A DNA stretch of 7,369 bases from an uncultured Methylocystaceae bacterium (lineage in GTDB: Bacteria; Pseudomonadota; Alphaproteobacteria; Rhizobiales; Beijerinckiaceae): positions 1 to 7,369 of the forward strand of contig CAMFKC010000105.1 of assembly GCA_945956975.1 (NCBI GenBank), written 5' to 3'. Both the position numbers and the translations under genes were made by a program. Of the stretch, positions 1 to 5,005 are shown one piece after another; position 1 is the stretch's first letter; each line of letters opens with the position of its first letter. The notes below the pieces were generated by a model. The model was not told the DNA's origin, did no database searches, and saw only the letters and a list, made by a program, of their open reading frames with translations.

Positions 1-117
1 GCCGATCCCATGGCGTTCATGGTCGGCAGCGAGGTCTACGACAATCTCGAGAAGGTGGTGGACCGGCTGGAGGATGTCGCCAACCGCATTGTCGACATCG
101 TCATCGAGCATATGTGA
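1..117 (+). CDS. DUF47/PhoU-like protein, C-terminal end (5' part outside window)
   Basis: Only the last 38 residues are present, ending in TGA at 115-117. The tail reads as one amphipathic helix, with EVYDNLEKVVDRLEDVANRIVDIVIEH as its core pieces (Leu/Val heptad spacing with paired acidic residues). This matches the final helix of the DUF47 family, all-helical PhoU-like proteins normally encoded just before PiT phosphate transporters. Members are thought to modulate the transporter or phosphate homeostasis from the cytoplasm; the mechanism is not established. The assignment depends on this short tail together with the downstream pit gene, 10 bases away, which is the standard pairing. Promoter and any Pho box would lie left of the window. 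Confidence 0.8.
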   Translation, partial: ADPMAFMVGSEVYDNLEKVVDRLEDVANRIVDIVIEHM

Positions 118-127
118 GCCGGCCGCC

Positions 128-1126
128 TTGACCGCCACGCTCTCCGTTCTTGTCTTCCTCATCGTCATCGCGCTGCTGTTCGACCTGCTGAACGGGCTGC
201 ACGACGCCGCCAATTCCATCGCCACCATCGTGTCCACGCGCGTATTGCGGCCGCAGTTCGCGGTGGCCTGGGCGGCCTTCTTCAACTTCATCGCCTTCGC
301 CTTCTTCGGGCTTCATGTGGCGCAGACGGTCGGCACCGGCATCGTGGCGCCGGCGATCGTCGACGATCACCTGATCTTCGGCGCGCTGATGGGCGCAATC
401 TCCTGGAATCTCGTCACCTGGTGGGGCGGCATTCCCTCCAGCTCCTCCCATGCGCTAATCGGCGGACTGTTCGGGGCAGGCGTCGCCAAGGGCGGGTTTG
501 GCGCCATCGTCTGGGCAGGCCTGACCAAGACCGCGTTGGCCATCGTCGGCTCGCCGCTGGTCGGGTTCATCCTCGCGCTCTTCCTCGTGCTGGCGGTGTC
601 CTGGATTTTCGTGAAAGCGTCGCCGCTGGCGGTCGACCGCTATTTCCGCGGCCTGCAATTCGTCTCGGCCTCGCTCTATTCGCTCGGCCACGGCGGCAAC
701 GATGCGCAGAAGACAATGGGCATCATCGCCGTGCTGCTCTACAGCCATGGACAGCTCGGCGGCGAATTCTACGTGCCCCTGTGGGTGATCCTGTCCTGCC
801 AGGCTGCGATGGGTATCGGCACTCTGTTCGGCGGCTGGCGCATCGTCCACACGATGGGATCACGCATCACGCGGCTGCAGCCGGTCCAGGGCTTCTGCGC
901 CGAGACGGGCGGGGCGCTGACGCTGTTCGGCGCCACCGCGCTCGGCATTCCTGTTTCCACGACCCATACGATCACGGGCGCGATCATCGGCGTGGGCGCG
1001 GCGCGGCGCGTGTCGGCGGTGCGCTGGAGCGTGGCGCAGAATATCGTGGTCGCCTGGGTGGTCACCCTGCCGGCGTCGGCGCTGATCGGCGCGCTCTTCT
1101 ACTGGATCGCAACGAAGGTCTTCTGA
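128..1126 (+). CDS. pit: PiT-family inorganic phosphate transporter
   Basis: Low-affinity, cation-coupled phosphate permease of the inner membrane. The protein (332 residues from the chosen start) is almost entirely hydrophobic helices and contains the two inverted-repeat PiT signatures: GLHDAANS (residues 23-30, directly after the first helix) and GHGGNDAQKTMG (about 187-198). Both contain the conserved Asn/Asp of the family. A second pair of family motifs is SSSHALIGG and STTHTITGA. Length fits the short alphaproteobacterial PiT form (about 330-350 residues). Start: an ATG at 74 in the same frame would add 18 Ser-rich residues and overlap the DUF47 gene by 44 bases. I prefer TTG at 128, because translation from there begins MTATLSVLVFL, like family N-termini, and leaves a normal 10-base operon gap. 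The ribosome binding site is weak (TGAG at 115-118), as expected with translational coupling. Product very secure, start uncertain. Confidence 0.93.
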   Translation: MTATLSVLVFLIVIALLFDLLNGLHDAANSIATIVSTRVLRPQFAVAWAAFFNFIAFAFFGLHVAQTVGTGIVAPAIVDDHLIFGALMGAISWNLVTWWGGIPSSSSHALIGGLFGAGVAKGGFGAIVWAGLTKTALAIVGSPLVGFILALFLVLAVSWIFVKASPLAVDRYFRGLQFVSASLYSLGHGGNDAQKTMGIIAVLLYSHGQLGGEFYVPLWVILSCQAAMGIGTLFGGWRIVHTMGSRITRLQPVQGFCAETGGALTLFGATALGIPVSTTHTITGAIIGVGAARRVSAVRWSVAQNIVVAWVVTLPASALIGALFYWIATKVF

Positions 1127-1128
1127 TC

Positions 1129-1182
1129 GTTTCGCAAAGCGAAACAGGGCTCTCGCATGACCGCCATGCGGGAGGGGCCTTT
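1129..1182 (+). terminator. Tandem hairpins after pit, probable terminator
   Basis: Two hairpins follow the pit stop codon by two bases. The first is perfect: GTTTCGC (1129-1135), loop AAA, GCGAAAC (1139-1145). The second pairs CTCTCGCATG (1150-1159) with CATGCGGGAG (1165-1174) around a 5-base loop, with one G-T wobble. It is followed by GGGCC and a short T run (1180-1182). The T tract is weak, so termination may be partial or assisted by Rho. It separates the phosphate unit from the dehydrogenase unit. Confidence 0.55.
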
Positions 1183-1214
1183 CGCATTTCGGATTTTCGC
1201 GTATTGTGCCTCCG

Positions 1215-1236
1215 GATTTAAGCGGACGATTAAATC
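1215..1236. promoter_or_regulatory. Candidate operator: perfect 7-bp inverted repeat upstream of the dehydrogenase
   Basis: GATTTAA (1215-1221) and TTAAATC (1230-1236) are exact reverse complements separated by 8 bases, giving a 22-bp dyad with 15-bp centre spacing. It lies 27 bases before the dehydrogenase ATG in a relatively AT-rich pocket of otherwise GC-rich DNA. A weak promoter-like TATTGT (1202-1207) sits just upstream, so the dyad would overlap or follow a start site near 1214. This is a typical place for a repressor of the TetR, GntR or MarR type. No regulator gene is in the window, so the partner is unknown. It could instead be a small RNA hairpin in the leader. Confidence 0.45.
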
Positions 1237-1263
1237 ACGATCCGCATCGGGAGGTCTGCCAGG

Positions 1264-2049
1264 ATGGAACTCAACAATACGATTTCGGCTGTCGTGACGG
1301 GCGGCGCCTCGGGCCTCGGGGCGGCGACCGTGCGCCTTCTGGCCAGCCACGGCGTGAAATGCGCGATCTTCGATCTCAACGAGGAAATGGGCGAGAAGCT
1401 CGCCAGGGAAGTCGGCGGCGTATTCTGCAGGGTCAACGTGGCCTCGACCGAGGACGTGGACGCGGGCTTCGCGAAGGCGCGCGCGGCCAACGGGCAGGAG
1501 CGCATTCTGGTGAATTGTGCGGGCGTCGGCGGCGGCGCCGCCAAGACGGCCTCGATGGATCGCGAGACCAAGAAGCCGAAGGAATATCCGCTCGAGAATT
1601 TCGAGCGCATCATCAACGTGAACCTGATTGGCACCTTCCGCTGCATCACCAAGTCGGCCGCCGGCATGCTCAACCTGCCGGTCCTGCCCTGCGGCGACCG
1701 CGGCGCGATCGTGAACACGGCCTCGGTCGCGGCCGAAGACGGCCAGATCGGCCAGGTCGCATATACCGCGTCGAAGGCCGGTGTGGTTGGCATCACGCTG
1801 GTGGTGGCGCGCGATCTCTCGGACTCGCAGATCCGCTGCAACACGATCCTGCCGGGCATTTTCGACACGCCGCTGCTGGCGCGTGCGCCGGAGAACGTGA
1901 AGGCAGGCCTCGCCGCCATGGTGCCGCATCCCAAGCGCCTCGGCCGCGCGGAAGAATATGCGCAGCTCGCGCATACGATGATCACCTGCGGCTATTTCAA
2001 CGGTGAGGACGTGCGCCTGGATGGCGCGATCCGCATGGCGCCGCGGTGA
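1264..2049 (+). CDS. HSD10-like short-chain 3-hydroxyacyl-CoA dehydrogenase (SDR family)
   Basis: Cytoplasmic NAD-dependent oxidation of a 3-hydroxyacyl-CoA to the 3-ketoacyl-CoA is the expected reaction. The 261-residue Rossmann protein shows the classical SDR pattern: dinucleotide loop TGGASGLG (12-19), Asp37 at the end of beta-2 (NAD over NADP), NCAG (84-87), Asn120 in NVNLIGTF, catalytic Ser154, and Tyr167 with Lys171 in YTASK. Several stretches are diagnostic of the HSD17B10 / type II 3-hydroxyacyl-CoA dehydrogenase branch: DRGAIVNTASVAA before the active site, ARDLS..IRCNTILPGIFDTPLL, P.RLGRAEEYA, and the C-terminal RLDGAIRM. Ribosome binding site GGGAGG (1249-1254) lies 9 bases before ATG. 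It is first in a probable two-gene operon with the thiolase, which uses its product. In the mitochondrial homologue the substrates include 2-methyl-3-hydroxybutyryl-CoA (isoleucine breakdown) and straight short chains; which applies here cannot be read off. Confidence 0.9.
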   Translation: MELNNTISAVVTGGASGLGAATVRLLASHGVKCAIFDLNEEMGEKLAREVGGVFCRVNVASTEDVDAGFAKARAANGQERILVNCAGVGGGAAKTASMDRETKKPKEYPLENFERIINVNLIGTFRCITKSAAGMLNLPVLPCGDRGAIVNTASVAAEDGQIGQVAYTASKAGVVGITLVVARDLSDSQIRCNTILPGIFDTPLLARAPENVKAGLAAMVPHPKRLGRAEEYAQLAHTMITCGYFNGEDVRLDGAIRMAPR

Positions 2050-2058
2050 TTTGCATAG

Positions 2059-2107
2059 CCCTCACCCTGAGAAGCAATGCGCAACATTGCGTGTCGAAGG
2101 GCGAGGG
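2059..2107. repeat. REP-like palindromic element A
   Basis: Outer arms CCCTCACCCT (2059-2068) and AGGGCGAGGG (2098-2107) pair with one mismatch. Inner arms GCAATG (2074-2079) and CATTGC (2085-2090) pair perfectly around a 5-base loop. The CCTCA...CTGAG...GTCGAAG layout resembles the intergenic palindromes that are abundant in Hyphomicrobiales genomes. It starts 9 bases after the dehydrogenase stop codon. As RNA it would form a long imperfect hairpin in the operon transcript, which could protect the upstream message or attenuate read-through. Confidence 0.6.
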
Positions 2108-2112
2108 CGCGG

Positions 2113-2157
2113 CCATGCTTCGAGACGCGGCGCCAGGCGCCGCTCCTCAGCATGAGG
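2113..2157. repeat. REP-like palindromic element B, inverted relative to A
   Basis: Arms CATGCT (2114-2119) and AGCATG (2149-2154) enclose a perfect GC stem, GCGGCGCC (2127-2134) and GGCGCCGC (2136-2143), with a GAG/CTC pairing between. Its reverse complement reads CCTCA..CTGAG.AGC...CGT.TCGAAG, which aligns with element A. The two are therefore members of one family in opposite orientation, 5 bases apart, like a small BIME. It ends about 40 bases before the thiolase ATG. Confidence 0.6.
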
Positions 2158-2197
2158 GACTGGGAAATCGGAACGAACACTTCGAAAGGAAACGCCA

Positions 2198-3430
2198 ATG
2201 AACGAAGCATGGATCATCGACGCGTGCCGCACGCCGCGCGGCATCGGCAAGGCCGGCAAAGGCGCTCTGTGGGACGTTCATCCCCAGCAACTCGGCTCGG
2301 CCGTTCTGAAGGCGCTCGCCGAGCGCAACAAGCTCGACACCAAGGAAGTCGGCGACATCATCTGGGGCACGTCCTCGCAGGTCGGTCCGCAGGGCGGCGA
2401 TCTCGGCCGCATGTCGGCGCTGGACGCGGGCTATGACGTGCGCTCGTCGGGCGTCACCATCGACCGCTTCTGCGGCTCGGGCATTTCGGCGGTCAATTTT
2501 GCCGCGGCCTGCATCATGTCGGGCATGGAAGACCTCGTCATCGGCGGCGGCACGGAAATGATGTCGATGGGCGGGCGCCGCGGCGACGGCCCGATGATCA
2601 TGGACAACGGCAATATGCGCCTGCGCCTGCATCATCCGCAGACGCACCAGGGCGTATGCGCCGACGCCATCGCGACGCTGGAAGGCATTTCGCGCGAAGC
2701 GCTCGACGAGGTCGGCTATGTCTCGCAGCAGCGCGCCGACGCGGCGATCAAGGAAGGCCGCTTCAAGAAGTCGATCATCCCCGTATACAAGGAAGACGGC
2801 ACGCTGGCCCTCGATCATGACGAATATCCGCGTCCGCAGACGACGCGCGAGGGTCTCGCCGCGCTGAAGGCCGCCTTCCCGGCGCTCGCCAACGCGCCGC
2901 TCGACGACAAGGGCACGACCTACCTGTCGCTCATCAAGCAGGCCTATCCGGACCTCGAGATCGAGTACAAGCATCACGCCGGCAATTCGTCGGGCGTGGT
3001 GGACGGCTCCGGCGCCGTGCTGCTCGCCTCGGCCGACTACGCCAAGGCGCACGGCATGAAGCCGCGTGCAAAAATCCGCGCGATGGCGAACATGGGCGAC
3101 AGCCCCGAACTGATGCTGAATGCGCCGGTTCCCGCCGCCAAGAAGGTGCTCGAGAAGGCTGGCCTCAAGAAGGAGGACATCGACCTCTGGGAGATCAACG
3201 AGGCCTTCGCCGTCGTGTCGGAGAAGTTCCAGCGGGACCTCGACCTCGACCGCGACAAGGTCAACGTCAACGGCGGCTCGATCGCGCTCGGCCATCCGAT
3301 CGGCGCGACCGGCGCGATCCTGATCGGGACCGTGCTCGACGAACTCGAGCGCCGCGGCAAGCAGTTCGGCCTCGTCACCATGTGCGCGGCTGGCGGCATG
3401 GCGCCGGCGATCATCATCGAGCGCATGTAG
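2198..3430 (+). CDS. Thiolase (acetyl-CoA C-acetyl/acyltransferase)
   Basis: Catalyses CoA-dependent cleavage of a 3-ketoacyl-CoA to acetyl-CoA plus a shortened acyl-CoA, or the reverse condensation, in the cytoplasm. The 410-residue protein is full length for the family. Visible residues: nucleophile Cys92 in DRFCGSGISAV, HAGNSSGVVDGSGAVLL in the middle, NEAF (334-337), His366 in GGSIALGHPIGATGA, and the second catalytic Cys396 in CAAGGMAPA near the C-terminus. All thiolase catalytic motifs are intact. The start is supported by AAAGGA (2185-2190), 7 bases before ATG. It follows the HSD10-like gene on the same strand after 148 bases that hold only REP-like repeats; the only strong terminator lies after this gene, which suggests one transcript. 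The central region around 210-265, with LDDKGTTYLSLIKQAYPDLEI, differs from FadA and PhaA as I know them, so chain-length preference and biosynthetic versus degradative role are left open. Degradation is favoured by the neighbour. Confidence 0.93.
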   Translation: MNEAWIIDACRTPRGIGKAGKGALWDVHPQQLGSAVLKALAERNKLDTKEVGDIIWGTSSQVGPQGGDLGRMSALDAGYDVRSSGVTIDRFCGSGISAVNFAAACIMSGMEDLVIGGGTEMMSMGGRRGDGPMIMDNGNMRLRLHHPQTHQGVCADAIATLEGISREALDEVGYVSQQRADAAIKEGRFKKSIIPVYKEDGTLALDHDEYPRPQTTREGLAALKAAFPALANAPLDDKGTTYLSLIKQAYPDLEIEYKHHAGNSSGVVDGSGAVLLASADYAKAHGMKPRAKIRAMANMGDSPELMLNAPVPAAKKVLEKAGLKKEDIDLWEINEAFAVVSEKFQRDLDLDRDKVNVNGGSIALGHPIGATGAILIGTVLDELERRGKQFGLVTMCAAGGMAPAIIIERM

Positions 3431-3458
3431 GCCTTGGGCTTTCACTTCTAGAAATCGG

Positions 3459-3485
3459 GCGGCGCCTGCGGGCGCCGCTTTTTTT
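3459..3485 (+). terminator. Rho-independent terminator after the thiolase
   Basis: Perfect 8-bp GC stem GCGGCGCC (3459-3466) / GGCGCCGC (3471-3478) with a 4-base loop, followed directly by seven T (3479-3485). It lies 28 bases after the thiolase stop and is the clearest terminator in the window. It closes the dehydrogenase-thiolase unit and isolates the cyclase gene. Confidence 0.92.
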
Positions 3486-3566
3486 CGGCGCAACGGCCGC
3501 GCTTGACGTCGTGCGTCGCCTGCGGCCACTTTCGTGATCTCTGCGCCAGAGTCGCAGGCGAGAGCG

Positions 3567-4838
3567 ATGCGGCCATCACGTTTTCTTCTGAAATTCCCCG
3601 ACACGCGCGCCGAGAGCGCCTACCGCGCGAGCCGCATCCCCTACCGCTTGCACAACACGCGCCTGACGGCGGCCGTCGTCGCGTGCATGTGGAGCGCATT
3701 CGGCATTCTCGACCTGCTGATCCTTCCCGAGCAGACCCCCAGCGCGCTTGCCGTGCGCGGCATCGGCGTCGTGCTCGCCGTCATCACCGTGGCCGCGACC
3801 TATCTGCGCGCGCCAGGCCCGTGGATCGAGCGTGGCGGGTTCGCCTTTCTCGCGCTCAACATCTGTCTCGTCTTCGGGCTGAAACTCACCATCCCGCCGG
3901 AAGCCGACCCCCAGTTCAGGACCTTGCCGCTGTTCATGCTGGTCGCCTCGGCGGGTTTCGTGGTGGCGGGCGTCTCCTTCGCCGAGGGCGTCGCCGCGGC
4001 GGCGCTGAGTTGCCTCGGCTATGCGCTGGTCGCCGGCGTGTTCAAGCCGGAGCCGCCCGAGGTCTTCAGCTACGAATTCCCTTTCCTGCTCTGGAGCGCC
4101 GCGATCGCCGGGCTCTCCGCCTACATGCTCGAGCGGACGGCGCGGACCTCGTTTCTGCAGCAGCAGGCCCTGTCGCGCGCGGAAGCGGAGATCCGGCGCC
4201 TGCTCTACAACGTGCTGCCGCCGAGCATCGCCGCGCGCAAGGAGGCAGGAGAAGTCGCGATCGCCGATTCCTATGAAGACATCACCGTCCTGTTCGCCGA
4301 CATCGTCGGCTTCACCGCCAAGTCCGATGCGATGAGTTCGGAGGCCGTGGTTGGCCTCCTCAACGATCTCTTCACGCGCTTCGACCGGATCGTGGCGCAG
4401 CATCAGCTCGAAAAGATCAAGACGATCGGGGATTGCTATATGGTGGCGGCCAGCGTGCCGGACACCCGGCCCGCGCATGCGCGCGAGATCGCCGCGGTCG
4501 CGCTGGCGCTGCGGGACGAGGCGCGGCGCGTATCGTTTCCCGACGGATCGGCCGTCGAGGTCAAAATCGGCATCGCGTCGGGGCCGGTTACGGCTGGCAT
4601 TATCGGCGACACGAAATTCCTGTTCGACGTGTGGGGCGACACGGTCAATACGGCGAGCCGTCTCGAGACGAGCGCCACCGGCGGCGAGATATTGATGACG
4701 CAGGCCACCCGCGATGCGCTGCCGCCGGAGTTTGTCTGCGAGGGGCCGTTGACGTTCGACCTGAAGGGCAAGGGCGCCACGGCGGCGTGGCGGTTGACGG
4801 GGCAGGGCGCTACGCAAGGTGTGCGCGCGGCGGAGTGA
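3567..4838 (+). CDS. Membrane-bound class III adenylate cyclase (Rv1625c-like)
   Basis: Makes cyclic AMP from ATP at the cytoplasmic face of the inner membrane, as a head-to-tail homodimer. From ATG 3567 the protein has 423 residues. A short basic N-terminus is followed by six hydrophobic segments (about 32-52, 62-82, 90-110, 117-138, 140-158, 170-186). Next come a linker with LLYNVLPPSIAARK, the transducer element seen before class III domains, and the catalytic domain from about 234 on. All six catalytic residues are present with the spacing of Mycobacterium Rv1625c: metal-binding Asp245 (FADIVGF) and Asp289 (TIGDCYM), adenine-selecting Lys285 and Asp354 (FDVWGD), transition-state Asn361 and Arg365 (NTASR). 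The Lys/Asp pair indicates adenylate rather than guanylate cyclase. A GTG at 3534 would add 11 residues without a ribosome binding site; ATG 3567 follows a weak AGGCGAGAG. A TTGACG at 3503-3508 is the only promoter-like hint. The gene stands alone, so the membrane-domain signal is unknown. Confidence 0.93.
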   Translation: MRPSRFLLKFPDTRAESAYRASRIPYRLHNTRLTAAVVACMWSAFGILDLLILPEQTPSALAVRGIGVVLAVITVAATYLRAPGPWIERGGFAFLALNICLVFGLKLTIPPEADPQFRTLPLFMLVASAGFVVAGVSFAEGVAAAALSCLGYALVAGVFKPEPPEVFSYEFPFLLWSAAIAGLSAYMLERTARTSFLQQQALSRAEAEIRRLLYNVLPPSIAARKEAGEVAIADSYEDITVLFADIVGFTAKSDAMSSEAVVGLLNDLFTRFDRIVAQHQLEKIKTIGDCYMVAASVPDTRPAHAREIAAVALALRDEARRVSFPDGSAVEVKIGIASGPVTAGIIGDTKFLFDVWGDTVNTASRLETSATGGEILMTQATRDALPPEFVCEGPLTFDLKGKGATAAWRLTGQGATQGVRAAE

Positions 4839-4994
4839 GGACGGGCGTCCCTCCTCCCGCGGAGTGGTAGAAGCTGTCATGCGAAGCATGGCGGATGAGG
4901 GGCGCGCCGATCCACGCAGTCGCACAAAATCGCAGGGCCCTCGCCCGATCTTCGCTCATGCGAGGGCCGCCCTCTCCCATTTCACGGGAGAGGG
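4837..4994. repeat. Hairpin cluster between convergent cyclase and peptidase genes
   Basis: The gap between the two 3' ends (4839-5005) has no gene but at least four dyads. GAGGACG/CGTCCCTC surrounds 4837-4854 at the cyclase stop. CATGC/GCATG with a GAA loop lies near 4878-4890. GGCCCTCGC (4936-4944) and GCGAGGGCC (4960-4968) form a perfect 9-bp stem with a 15-base loop. CCCTCTCCC (4970-4978) and GGGAGAGGG (4986-4994) form a perfect 9-bp stem with a 7-base loop, 11 bases past the peptidase stop. None has a T tract in either direction, so they are not textbook intrinsic terminators, although they may slow polymerase or block 3' exonucleases for both transcripts. Confidence 0.6.
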
Positions 4995-5005
4995 AAGAAC
5001 TTGTC

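Noticed and set aside
74..127. Longer pit start at ATG 74
   Set aside because: It adds a Ser-rich stretch unlike PiT N-termini and overlaps the DUF47 gene by 44 bases. TTG 128 gives a family-like N-terminus, although the ATG cannot be fully excluded.
1099..1985. Minus-strand frames of 250-290 codons antisense to the dehydrogenase
   Set aside because: Mirror frames of a clear SDR gene; no motifs, and one would also cross the pit terminator and the candidate operator.
3534..3566. GTG start 11 codons upstream of the cyclase ATG
   Set aside because: No ribosome binding site precedes it, and the added residues are not hydrophobic or family-like.
2147..3604. 485-codon minus-strand open frame antisense to the thiolase
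   Set aside because: The plus strand encodes a thiolase with every catalytic motif. The antisense translation is Arg/Ala/His-rich with no family resemblance, typical of the mirror frame in GC-rich genes.
3576..4925. 449-codon minus-strand open frame antisense to the cyclase
   Set aside because: Same mirror-frame effect; the plus-strand cyclase has full motifs and six membrane helices, while the antisense product is charged low-complexity sequence.
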